From Gilliamella sp. Occ3-1 (lineage in GTDB: Bacteria > Pseudomonadota > Gammaproteobacteria > Enterobacterales > Orbaceae), in assembly GCF_001690655.1 (NCBI RefSeq), contig NZ_LZHQ01000022.1:37524-101523 (forward strand): a stretch of DNA of 64,000 bases, read 5' to 3'. Shown here one piece after another: positions 28,666-37,749 of the stretch (position 1 is its first letter; each line of letters starts with the position of its first letter). The notes below the pieces were generated by a model. It did not search any database, was not told where the DNA came from, and saw nothing but the letters and a program-made list of their open reading frames with translations. Position numbers and translations under genes: made by a program.

Positions 28666-30576
28666 TTATAAGTTAGTTTTAGATAATAAAAAATTAATAA
28701 CTTTATTTACATCTCGTGTTCTTGGCGATGGAGGCAAACTATTAATAAATGTTGCACCGTAAGGTCTCATAACCAAGCGATTGTCACAAATAATAATTGC
28801 TCCGCGGTCATTATGATGGCGAATTAATCGACCTACACCTTGTTTTAAGGTAATAACAGCTTCAGGTAATTGCACATCATTAAATGCATCTCCACCTTGC
28901 ATTTGGCAATCTTCCATACGAGCTTTTATTAAAGGATCGTCTGGAGATGTAAATGGTAATTTATCTATAATAACACAAGATAAGGTATCGCCACGAACAT
29001 CAATACCTTCCCAAAAACTACTGGTAGCAATTAATAAGGCGTTTCCGATATGTATAAATTGTTCAAGTAATTTTACTTTGCTTGTTTCACCTTGTACTAA
29101 TACTGGTAATTTGGTGAGTTCTTTAAACTGTCTTGCTAAAGCATTCATCATGGCATAAGAAGTACATAGGAAAAAACAACGTCCATTGTTTGCTTCAATA
29201 ACTGGCAATAATATATCGACCAATTTTTCAGTATTACCTTGTTCATTAGGAGAAGGAATATAACGCGGAACACACATGACAGTTTGATGTAAATAATCAA
29301 ATGGGCTTTCTAAAATAAGGGAATCGGCATTTGTGAGACCAAGGCGCTTAGTAAAATAATCTAATTTATTATCAACAGACAAAGTTGCCGAGGTAAAAAT
29401 CCAACTACCTTTACGTTGTGCTAATAGTTCAGAAAATTTATCGGCCACTGACAATGGCGTTATCGCAAAAACAAAATAATTATAAGTACATTCATACCAA
29501 TAACTAAACCCAGTTACATATGTTTCACTTAATTTTTTTAATAAGCTGATGTATTGATTTACTCGTTCAAAGCAGTTATCTAATGCTGTAGATCGTCCTA
29601 TTGCCAACATTAAAACCTCACGACAAAAATCTAATGCATCAAAAAGATAAGATAACTCTTTTTTTATTGCTTGCTGTTTGAATAACACTCGCAAATTACC
29701 TTTAGGTAGTTGCTGATTAATTGCAATACGCAAATCTTGAACACTTTTTTGCAATTTATCTGCACACTGCTGTAGCTGAGACATATCTTTTACTTCAGTG
29801 CGATAGCTAAGCGTTATCTCTTTTGCAAGTTCTAGTAGCTGACGACTAGTTAACTGTTGTCCAAAATAGTGACAAGCCAGATCTGGTAACTGATGGGCTT
29901 CATCAAAAATCATTACATCAGCCTTAGGAATAAGCTCACCAAAACCTGTATCTTTTACCACAACATCGGCTAAAAATAGATGGTGATTAACAACCACAAT
30001 ATCCGCATTTAAAGCACGCTTACGAGCCTTAACAACATAACAATCATTATAATGTTCGCAGTCACTTCCAAGACAGCTTTCGTTTGTACTAGTTAATACG
30101 GGCCAAATTGGGTTTTCTTCCGTAACTGCTATACATTTGCTAATATCTCCATCTTTGGTTTTAATTGACCAATTTTTGACACGAACTAAATCAACACGTA
30201 AATCTTTATCAAGATCTCCGGCAGCTGCATATTGATTATACAATCGTTCTAAACAAAGATAATTCGATCTACCTTTAAGAAGAGATATTTTGCCAGTGTA
30301 ATTTAATGCTTTTTTGATAATAGGCAGATCTTTACTAAAAAGTTGATCTTGTAGATTCTTGGATCCCGTGGAAAGTATTACTTTCTTTTCACTACGTAGA
30401 GCGGGTACTAAATAAGCGAATGTTTTACCTGTTCCAGTCCCAGCCTCAACAACAAGAGACTGTTGCTTATTTATTGACTCTGAGACTTTACTTGCCATGT
30501 TTCGTTGTGGCTCTCTTGCCACAAATCCATCAATAGCTTTAGCCAATAAACCATTCTCAGAAAAATCATCAATCAC
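28666..30576 (-). CDS. yoaA: DinG/XPD-family ATP-dependent DNA helicase YoaA
   Basis: Iron-sulfur superfamily 2 helicase related to DinG and XPD, which in E. coli works with the Pol III chi subunit in repair of stalled forks. Walker A is AGTGTGKT (45-52), Walker B MIFDEAHQLPD. The Fe-S cysteines are seen as CLERL (about residue 108) and the cluster SCLGSDCEHYNDC. Motif VI reads QGVGRLIRHHNDRG. Length 636 equals E. coli YoaA. In E. coli yoaB is next to it; here yoaB is about 11 kb away and broken. Confidence 0.95.
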   Translation of the reverse strand: MIDDFSENGLLAKAIDGFVAREPQRNMASKVSESINKQQSLVVEAGTGTGKTFAYLVPALRSEKKVILSTGSKNLQDQLFSKDLPIIKKALNYTGKISLLKGRSNYLCLERLYNQYAAAGDLDKDLRVDLVRVKNWSIKTKDGDISKCIAVTEENPIWPVLTSTNESCLGSDCEHYNDCYVVKARKRALNADIVVVNHHLFLADVVVKDTGFGELIPKADVMIFDEAHQLPDLACHYFGQQLTSRQLLELAKEITLSYRTEVKDMSQLQQCADKLQKSVQDLRIAINQQLPKGNLRVLFKQQAIKKELSYLFDALDFCREVLMLAIGRSTALDNCFERVNQYISLLKKLSETYVTGFSYWYECTYNYFVFAITPLSVADKFSELLAQRKGSWIFTSATLSVDNKLDYFTKRLGLTNADSLILESPFDYLHQTVMCVPRYIPSPNEQGNTEKLVDILLPVIEANNGRCFFLCTSYAMMNALARQFKELTKLPVLVQGETSKVKLLEQFIHIGNALLIATSSFWEGIDVRGDTLSCVIIDKLPFTSPDDPLIKARMEDCQMQGGDAFNDVQLPEAVITLKQGVGRLIRHHNDRGAIIICDNRLVMRPYGATFINSLPPSPRTRDVNKVINFLLSKTNL

Positions 30577-30818
30577 TTAAAATATACCTAATAAAAAATA
30601 AATTCAAAATATTAATAAAATTAGAAAATTAATTTTGGAATTACACAATATTATGAAAACAATATATCTATAATTTAAATAAAGATTTATTGTTGTAACA
30701 GAATTGGATCATGAATAACCTTAAAATCATTAATAATATAACAATAACTAAGCAAAAAAGATATATAAGAACATTGACATTTTAACAATGTTGAATAACA
30801 AAAAATGTATAAATATAA

Positions 30819-31814
30819 TTATTTATTCAAAAATTTTACTTTTAAATATATTAAATAATGTTTTATTGATAGCAAATATTTCTTTTCTTTAAACATCAAT
30901 CGAGAATAGGCTCGGATTGAAGATGTTTTCTTTCGGCTATATAAAAGTAAAGTATTATTTCTCCATGGAGACTTTTCCAAATAAAAATCAAATAATCTTG
31001 AACGATAAGGCTGATGCCAAGGTTTATTTTTAGTTATGTAATGAATTAAAACAGTATCGTCTGGAACATTAGAATCCTCATTACCATTTATTGATAGCGC
31101 CAATAATTTATTATATTTTTTTTCTAATATAATTCTTTTTTCACCTACACAAATATTTAATACATCTTGATCTGGATAATGATATTTATCACCATTATTT
31201 AATAACTTTAATGTTTTAGAAGTAATGTCTTCCTGACACCAAAGAGGTATGTTAATTAACATCACACCAGAATTAAAATATCTCCCATATATTATGTTAT
31301 ATCTATCACACTGAGATTGTTGCATATAGGGCTCATCAGCAACAGCAGCAACAATTGCAGAATCTAAATTAACTTCATGAATAAAATTTAATTTTTTAAG
31401 GCAAAGTGTATCACTATCAATATAAAGCAATCTTTTAGCTATATCTTTTAAAATTATTGGAGCTATTAACCTAACACAAGCTGATATAGGAAATTGTTCA
31501 GTATTCTTTTGATCAATTTTAAATTCATCATTAATAACATATTCAGTTATAGAAGCATTATCAGAGTTAATTGTTGCCAATTTCTTTCTATTTTCTTCCG
31601 AAACATTATGAGTAAAAATATGAAAATGAATCTGATTATTTTTATTATTTTCAATAACTGAAACAATATCTACACCTGCTGATAGAGCGTAGTTATCATC
31701 AAAACACAAAAGAATATGTAATACATGTTCATTATTCGAAAAAACACATGATAATAATTCATTTTTTTTGTTAATAAATTTTTCAACATTAATCACAACA
31801 TTATTCCTTAACAT
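30819..31814 (-). CDS. GT8 glycosyltransferase, WaaO/WaaJ-type (LPS outer core)
   Basis: A retaining GT8 glycosyltransferase that likely adds a hexose to the LPS outer core at the cytoplasmic face of the inner membrane. An N-terminal extension of about 25 residues, as in WaaO/WaaJ, precedes the domain. The catalytic DxD is in RLLYIDSDTLCL. FNSGVMLINI, YPDQDVLN and the metal-binding HYITKNKPWH follow. The basic, aromatic C-terminal helix (SIKHYLIYLKVKF) probably holds it to the membrane. Its ATG overlaps the stop of the upstream GT8 gene (ATGTTAA); a GTG seven codons in, better spaced behind AAGGA, is an alternative. Sugar and acceptor are unknown. Confidence 0.85.
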   Translation of the reverse strand: MLRNNVVINVEKFINKKNELLSCVFSNNEHVLHILLCFDDNYALSAGVDIVSVIENNKNNQIHFHIFTHNVSEENRKKLATINSDNASITEYVINDEFKIDQKNTEQFPISACVRLIAPIILKDIAKRLLYIDSDTLCLKKLNFIHEVNLDSAIVAAVADEPYMQQSQCDRYNIIYGRYFNSGVMLINIPLWCQEDITSKTLKLLNNGDKYHYPDQDVLNICVGEKRIILEKKYNKLLALSINGNEDSNVPDDTVLIHYITKNKPWHQPYRSRLFDFYLEKSPWRNNTLLLYSRKKTSSIRAYSRLMFKEKKYLLSIKHYLIYLKVKFLNK

Positions 31815-32785
31815 CTTTTGAACGCTTTATGCTTCAAATAAAGTAGATAATACTTCAATGCAGAAAAATATTTATGCTGACTAGCAAGTAATTTAGCATA
31901 TCTTCTGGTGGTTGACGGGGCATTTTCATTAGCTAGCAATAATTTATCGTTTGCCCAACAAGAAGACTCTATATAATGTTGATAAAGAGGCGTCAAATAT
32001 AGTTTATACCAAGGTTTATTACCGGTGACATAATGAATAATCACAGCATCATTGCCAATAAGATTATCTTCTTTTCCACCCGCAGTTAGCGCAGTAAGAT
32101 AATTAAAGCATTTAGGTAAAAATACTGTTTTACCTTGCATTAAAATATTTAGGACATCTTGATCTGCAAATTTATAAACTTTACCACTGTTAATCATCAC
32201 AAAAGCTTTTTCAGTAAGGTTATTTTGTACCCACATATCTGTATTAATATATATCATTCCAGCATTAAAGTATTCACCATAAGGAATATTACAGCTAGCA
32301 CACTGTTTTTCTTGTGTTTTTTCTAAATCTGGGACAACCGCAGAATATTTATCAGTTAAATCAATATTAATTAATTCATTAAGGTTACTTGTACACAGTA
32401 CATCACAATCTAAATATAAAACTCGAGAAGTTACTTTATTTAGTATCTGTGGTACAACAAATCGTAAACAAGTTGAAGCAGAAACATGTAAAACTAAAGT
32501 ATCTGGATTAATTGAAAAATTATCACTAATTTCATAACAAATTATGGTAATATTTTCTTTACTTAATTGATTAAATCTTATAATTTTCTCACTAGATACA
32601 TTATTGGCAAATAAATGGAATACAAGATTTTTATCTGGATTATTCAAAATTACTGAAGACATAGCAATACTAGCTGGCATTGCATAGTTATCATCAAAAC
32701 AAAATGCTATATGTACCGTATTAAAAGATTCTACGGTATTATTAAGTAGTGTTTTGATTTTGCTAATAAAAATGTTTTCTTTCAT
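31808..32785 (-). CDS. GT8 glycosyltransferase, WaaO/WaaJ-type
   Basis: Paralogue of the next gene downstream, with the same plan. After an N-terminal extension comes TVHIAFCFDDNYAMPASIAM, the DxD YLDCDVLC, FNAGMIYINT, FADQDVLN and HYVTGNKPWY. The C-terminal helix SALKYYLLYLKHKAFKRC is basic. Length 325 is normal for LPS GT8 enzymes. It is first of a two-gene minus-strand unit, and its stop lies within the start of the second gene, so the two are translationally coupled. The pair faces away from a third GT8 gene on the plus strand, with a shared 147-base control region between. A duplicated pair with diverged specificity is the simplest reading. Confidence 0.85.
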   Translation of the reverse strand: MKENIFISKIKTLLNNTVESFNTVHIAFCFDDNYAMPASIAMSSVILNNPDKNLVFHLFANNVSSEKIIRFNQLSKENITIICYEISDNFSINPDTLVLHVSASTCLRFVVPQILNKVTSRVLYLDCDVLCTSNLNELINIDLTDKYSAVVPDLEKTQEKQCASCNIPYGEYFNAGMIYINTDMWVQNNLTEKAFVMINSGKVYKFADQDVLNILMQGKTVFLPKCFNYLTALTAGGKEDNLIGNDAVIIHYVTGNKPWYKLYLTPLYQHYIESSCWANDKLLLANENAPSTTRRYAKLLASQHKYFSALKYYLLYLKHKAFKRC

Positions 32786-32932
32786 CTTGTGCCAATTTTT
32801 CGATTATGTTAAAAAAGATTAAAGCATTGTAACATATGTTAAATTAAACAATGAAGTAATAATAAATTTTATATTGACATATTGATTTAGTAATGACTAA
32901 ATAACAAGGTTAAGTTTTAAAGAGTGTTAAAA

Positions 32933-33913
32933 ATGAATAATAGGATTAACATTGCATATTGTAGTGATTCAAATTATCTTGAACATGTAGCTGTATCTAT
33001 TACCTCTATTATACTTAACAATATGGATCATAATATTAATTTCCATGTCTTTTTATATGATGTCGCACCAGAAGAACAACATAAGTTACAAAAAATCAGT
33101 CCTTCTATCACAATTTATTTGATTTCAACAGATGAGCTAAATAAATATTCAGATCTTTCGAATAATAAAATAAAGCATATTAACCGATCGATGTATATCC
33201 GATTATCAGTTCCAAGACTATTACATGGTAAAGTTGATAAATTTATTTATTTAGATGCTGATACCTTATGCTTTTCTGACCTATCACCAATTTTAAATAT
33301 AAATATAGACTCAGTCATTTGCGCTGTAACACCAGACTCATTAGAGAAAGAAAATATGAACAAAAACCAAAAAAGGTTGGAACTGACTTCTCAAAGTTAT
33401 TTCAACTCTGGTTTTTTATACATTAATGTTAATAATTGGATGGATTTTGATACAGAAAATAAAACAAATAAGATATTGCTGTCCGCAGAAAAAAAACATT
33501 TAATTTATCCAGATCAAGATGCCCTAAATATAGTTTTACAGCATCAAGTTCTATTTATAGATACTAACTGGAATTATCTATTTACTTGGATGAACGATAA
33601 GCAAAAAGAAACTTTCTTTTATAATAAAGAATCTTTACCTTTTATCATTCATTTTACTGGTGCCAGAAAGATGTGGTATCAAGAACATAAAGGGCTCGCG
33701 CAAGATATTTATAGTTTCTATAAACACTTCACTCCTTGGGCAAATAGTCCACTTAAAAGTTATAAACATAAAATGCGCGTTAATGATTATCGGATTTATG
33801 CAAAATTATATTTCAAGGAAAAACAACTCCTAAAATGTAGCGATTACTTTTTACGTTATATTAAACTAAAATTGTTTAAAAAATTAAATCAACTTTTTAA
33901 CTATATAATATAA
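32933..33913 (+). CDS. GT8 glycosyltransferase, WaaO/WaaJ-type
   Basis: Third GT8 paralogue, probably another LPS core hexosyltransferase. It starts straight into the domain (INIAYCSDSNYLEHVAVSIT) without the usual N-terminal extension. The DxD is YLDADTLC, then FNSGFLYINV, YPDQDALN and a diverged final motif HFTGARKMWYQE in place of the HYxxxNKPWY of its neighbours. The C-terminal basic helix is present (CSDYFLRYIKLKLF). A GTG at 32924 is in frame, but ATG 32933 has AAAGAG about eight bases upstream and is preferred (326 residues). Decayed IS3 DNA follows directly. Confidence 0.85.
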   Translation: MNNRINIAYCSDSNYLEHVAVSITSIILNNMDHNINFHVFLYDVAPEEQHKLQKISPSITIYLISTDELNKYSDLSNNKIKHINRSMYIRLSVPRLLHGKVDKFIYLDADTLCFSDLSPILNINIDSVICAVTPDSLEKENMNKNQKRLELTSQSYFNSGFLYINVNNWMDFDTENKTNKILLSAEKKHLIYPDQDALNIVLQHQVLFIDTNWNYLFTWMNDKQKETFFYNKESLPFIIHFTGARKMWYQEHKGLAQDIYSFYKHFTPWANSPLKSYKHKMRVNDYRIYAKLYFKEKQLLKCSDYFLRYIKLKLFKKLNQLFNYII

Positions 33914-34009
33914 ACAATAAAACTTAGCTGCTAGAATATAGCATTTTTCATTAATGCAATATTATGAAAAATCATTTAATATTTGATCTCATAACCAAGG
34001 CATCCCTAT

Positions 34010-34605
34010 TACTCTGCGTCAGTACGCCAGATTTATGATGCAAGGTATAAAAACCAAACAAATCAACGAAATTCAGCGAGTATATTTAAAATTAGTGTTA
34101 ACTACAAAAGCATAAGACTTGTTTGGGCACCGAGTCTGCTTCATGATGCTAGGGATGAAGGAAAGTAACAGAGATGACTTATTTGAAACGAGTCAACTTT
34201 GGTTATATTTGTCCGTGATTATCGTTTTATATAGACGAAAAGTGACTAAGCAAACAAGTCGTCACATAAACCATCATTTAGTTCCATAATACTTTAAAGC
34301 AAGCCTTATTTCGATGTTATTTTTCTAAAAAAGTGCTCATTCACAGTGACCGAGAAAACCAATATTGCAGAGATTATTTCAAGTAGTTATTACTACAATA
34401 TAGACTAAGAAAAAATATGAGTCAAAAAAAACTGTTGGGATAATGCGGTTGTTGAAAGCTTTTTTCATACACACAAAAAAGATATATTATTTTTGATTGT
34501 TACTACAAAATAAAGAATCAGGCTAATAAAGCACGATTTAAATATATTGAATTCTCTTATGAAAGTATACGTAGTCATTCGCCAAAAATAAATTTATAAT
34601 TTATA
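34010..34605 (+). pseudogene. Decayed IS3-family transposase (OrfB)
   Basis: No open frame is left, but stitched frames give a clear IS3 OrfB integrase core. WLYLSVIIVLYRRKV is near 34200-34245. LIHSDRENQYCRDYF (second catalytic Asp) is near 34337-34382. MSQKKNCWDNAVVESFFHTH (catalytic Glu) is near 34417-34475. YESIRSHSPK is at the end. Several stops and frameshifts break it, and the first catalytic Asp region is lost. It fills the 749-base gap between two glycosyltransferase genes. The limits are approximate. Confidence 0.8.
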
Positions 34606-34662
34606 GAAAGATTTTTTACACTGTGCTAATATTTTAAATATAATAAGCAAATATATAAAGCC

Positions 34663-35598
34663 ATGCTATCATATAAAGTAACTAAAGAGATAATAAAAAT
34701 CTTAACATTCCCAATTTTTCTATCACCAATCAGAAAGAAAGTAAAAGATTATCTAAAATATGAATTATTTGATCTACCTTATCGTAGACAAAAAGAGTTT
34801 TATAATTATGTAGCTAAGTATTGTAGCGAAACTGCTCAAAATAATAATAAATCAACTTATATTTCACCTCATAAATTACCTATATGGCAAATTTGGTTTC
34901 AAGGTGAAAAAAATGCCCCTAAAATTGTGAAATTATGTTTTGAGAGTGTTGAAAAATATTGCAGTGGTCGCAAAATTGTAAGGCTCACAGAAAAAAATTA
35001 TCACGACTATATTAAATTACCAGAATATATAATTGAAAAATATAAAAAAGGCATTATCAGCTTAGTACATTTATCTGATATTATTCGAGTTTGCTTGTTA
35101 GCTAAATACGGGGGCACTTGGATTGATGCAACAGTTTTATTAACTCATAATATTTCACCTCAAATTCTTCAGTCTAATTTCTTTGCTTTTCATATTACAA
35201 AAGAAAGTTCTTGGTTTGATTGCCACTCATTTCTGACTTCTGCTAGCTGGTTTATGCATTCCCAACCAAATAATAACTTGATATGTAGCCTAAGAAATGC
35301 ACTTTTTGAATATTGGAAAAATGAAAACAAAATCATAGATTATTTTTTAATCTATTTTATTTTCAAATGCCTTATCGATCAACATAAACACTTAAACAAA
35401 GAATGGAATTCGACTATTAATTTAATTGAGGAACCTACACACAAAATGCAATTATCTTTTAAAAATAATTTTTGTTTAGAAGAACTAAAAGAGATAAAAA
35501 ATAACTCTTCAATACATAAATTAACGTATCGCTATAAAGAAAGAGTTACTGGCTCTTTACTTGATATATTTTTAAAGGAAAAAGACTTATTTTACTAA
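34663..35598 (+). CDS. Caps_synth/GT32-like glycosyltransferase
   Basis: A polysaccharide-synthesis glycosyltransferase of the Caps_synth (GT32-related) group. After a membrane-proximal N-terminal helix it shows PIWQIWFQGEKNAPKIVK, the classic entry block. LVHLSDIIRVCLLAKYGGTW leads to the DxD-equivalent WIDATVLLT. The rest is aromatic-rich, with the motif SSWFDCHSFLTSASWFMHSQ. Length 311 fits. The ATG at 34663 has no obvious ribosome site, which is odd and suggests poor expression or a start elsewhere. It is preceded by the IS3 remnant and followed by another GT8 gene on the same strand. Confidence 0.75.
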   Translation: MLSYKVTKEIIKILTFPIFLSPIRKKVKDYLKYELFDLPYRRQKEFYNYVAKYCSETAQNNNKSTYISPHKLPIWQIWFQGEKNAPKIVKLCFESVEKYCSGRKIVRLTEKNYHDYIKLPEYIIEKYKKGIISLVHLSDIIRVCLLAKYGGTWIDATVLLTHNISPQILQSNFFAFHITKESSWFDCHSFLTSASWFMHSQPNNNLICSLRNALFEYWKNENKIIDYFLIYFIFKCLIDQHKHLNKEWNSTINLIEEPTHKMQLSFKNNFCLEELKEIKNNSSIHKLTYRYKERVTGSLLDIFLKEKDLFY

Positions 35599-35678
35599 AT
35601 AATACTGAGATCTAATCTTATTCTTTTGCATTTTTTTAGTATATAATAAAGTAAAGTAATTATTTATATTTTACAAAT

Positions 35679-36656
35679 ATGTATAATCCCCAAAAATTTA
35701 TCGCTTCAATAAATACCATTGTTAAAGCATCTAATTTAAATTATTCAACATTACATATTGCTTTAGGCTTTGATAATAATTATGCTTTGCCTGCGGGTAT
35801 AACTATCACATCAGTTATAAATAACACTCCAAATTTCAATTTGCATTTTCATCTATTTATTGATCAAGTAACAGAATCAAATATTGAAAAGTTCAAACAG
35901 TTGGCCAGTGACAGAATTACCATAACCACTTATAAAATAAATAATAATTTTTTAATAAATCCAAAAACATTAGTTTTACATATTCCTAATGCATCAACAT
36001 GTATTCGTTTTATCATACCTAAGTTGCTAAATTCAATAACTGAAAAAGTAATTTATCTTGATAGTGACACTATTTGTTTACAATCCCTAGAAAAACTAGC
36101 TAATTACAATATAGAAAATTGTATCGCTGGTGTAGTAAGTGATACTAATGATATGCAAGAAGCAGTTAGCAAAATGTATAGTTTAGATTCAAAAAGGTAT
36201 TTTAATGCAGGCGTTCTTCTAATCAACACTAAAGCTTGGTGTCAAGCAGATATTTCTGAAAAAGCACTAGAGTTAATTAATAATGGAAATATATACAAAT
36301 TTGCAGATCAAGATGTTTTGAATATTTTACTTGAAAACAAAACCTATTTATTACCTATAAAATTTAATACTAAAATAAAAATTTCTATTGATGCTCACCA
36401 AGAGAAAGAGATAAAACCTTACACTGTTATTCTACATTACATTTCTCAAAATAAGCCTTGGTATAAAGTTTACCAGTCAGAAATTTTTAAATATTTTTTT
36501 CAACAATCCCCATGGAAAGATGATAAAATTCCATTAAGTGGTAATAGTTCATCAATTAGAAACTACGCAAAGTATTTAATCAATCAATGTAAATATGCAT
36601 CAGCTTTTCATTATTATATCATATATTTAATTTATAAATTTTATAAGAAAAAGTGA
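35679..36656 (+). CDS. GT8 glycosyltransferase, WaaO/WaaJ-type
   Basis: Fourth GT8 paralogue, closest in layout to the minus-strand gene ending at 31808. It has the same N-terminal extension (PQKFIASINTIVKASN), then LHIALGFDNNYALPAGITIT, the DxD YLDSDTICL, FNAGVLLINT, FADQDVLN and HYISQNKPWY, and a basic C-terminal helix (AFHYYIIYLIYKFYKKK). No clear ribosome site precedes the ATG. The GT2 gene follows within about 16 bases, so the two are likely cotranscribed. Probably an LPS core or oligosaccharide hexosyltransferase. Confidence 0.85.
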   Translation: MYNPQKFIASINTIVKASNLNYSTLHIALGFDNNYALPAGITITSVINNTPNFNLHFHLFIDQVTESNIEKFKQLASDRITITTYKINNNFLINPKTLVLHIPNASTCIRFIIPKLLNSITEKVIYLDSDTICLQSLEKLANYNIENCIAGVVSDTNDMQEAVSKMYSLDSKRYFNAGVLLINTKAWCQADISEKALELINNGNIYKFADQDVLNILLENKTYLLPIKFNTKIKISIDAHQEKEIKPYTVILHYISQNKPWYKVYQSEIFKYFFQQSPWKDDKIPLSGNSSSIRNYAKYLINQCKYASAFHYYIIYLIYKFYKKK

Positions 36657-36671
36657 GTGGAATAATTGACT

Positions 36672-37745
36672 ATGAACAAGCAGAGTGCAAATATTACTGT
36701 TATTATCCCTTGTTATAATGTTGAGCTATTCATCAATAGCTGCTTAGATTCTTTAGTCAATCAAAGTTGTTTACCTAAAGAAATAATTTGTATAAATGAT
36801 GGTTCGACGGACAACACAGGAGATATACTTAACAGATATGCAAATCTTTATAGTCAAATTAAAATAATTTCCCAACCAAATTTGGGAGTAAGTGCAGCTC
36901 GAAACAAAGGTATAGCTGCTGCTTCTCAAGAATATGTCATGTTTGTTGATTCAGATGACATGGTTAATATTAACTTATTTCACGAATTCCAATCTACTCT
37001 AAAACACACCCCAGAATTAGAAGTATTTTACTTTAACTATACATCTTTTAAAGATGAAAAAAAATTGCCATCTTCAGCTTCCCAATCGGTCATTACGAGC
37101 CCTAAAAAATATTTTAATACTGGTATTAACTTATTAAATTTTTTGTTAGAAAATGAAAATTACTCAGGAGTTACATGGCTATATATTTTTAAACGTTGTC
37201 TATTTAAAGTAAATTTCACAGGGAGAATACATGAAGATCATAAAGTTTCATTAACGATACTCAAAAATGCCCAAATTTCATGCTATTTCATGAACAAATT
37301 AGCTTATATGCATCGAAACCGCCTTTTTTCATTATCAAACCAATATATTGATTATTATAACACTTGTATTTTAAAAAAAGTACTATTAGATTGCTTTGAG
37401 ACAATCAAAAAACTGCCTATATCCTCAAATGCCAAAAATAATTATTTTTTTCGTATGAACGAAACCTATTTAGAACTATTACTAAATTCTAACAATAACT
37501 ATTCAACTTTAGAAAGGGAAAGTATAAAAAAAGAATTAGGTTTATTAAAGATTACAATTCGAATGCATAAAAACAATAAAAGAAGAATAATTCAAAATAT
37601 TTGCTATACATTCAAATTTTCTAAGAAAAATAAATGCTCTATAGGAACAAAATTGGTATTATTAAAATATGCTATTTCAAGAAAGCATCCATATATTAAT
37701 ACTAATAAAGAGCATTTTTATTATTCTACTTTGAGCCAATTTTAA
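36672..37745 (+). CDS. GT2 family glycosyltransferase
   Basis: Inverting GT-A glycosyltransferase. The N-terminus ITVIIPCYNVELFINSCL and CINDGSTDNTGDI carry the nucleotide-sugar-binding Asp, and MFVDSDDMVN is the DxD. The catalytic base region (IHEDHKVSLTIL) follows at about residues 180-190. The C-terminal third is helical and basic, without membrane spans. The frame opens at a TTG (36666), but ATG 36672 is the more likely start (357 residues). It converges on the MsbA-type genes, ending five bases from the stop of the nearer one. Donor and acceptor are unknown. Confidence 0.85.
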   Translation: MNKQSANITVIIPCYNVELFINSCLDSLVNQSCLPKEIICINDGSTDNTGDILNRYANLYSQIKIISQPNLGVSAARNKGIAAASQEYVMFVDSDDMVNINLFHEFQSTLKHTPELEVFYFNYTSFKDEKKLPSSASQSVITSPKKYFNTGINLLNFLLENENYSGVTWLYIFKRCLFKVNFTGRIHEDHKVSLTILKNAQISCYFMNKLAYMHRNRLFSLSNQYIDYYNTCILKKVLLDCFETIKKLPISSNAKNNYFFRMNETYLELLLNSNNNYSTLERESIKKELGLLKITIRMHKNNKRRIIQNICYTFKFSKKNKCSIGTKLVLLKYAISRKHPYINTNKEHFYYSTLSQF

Positions 37746-37749
37746 TGTA

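Noticed and set aside
30819..37745. Phase-variable repeat tracts in the glycosyltransferase genes
   Set aside because: No long homopolymer or tandem tetranucleotide tract near the starts; the A and T runs are short and typical of the base composition.
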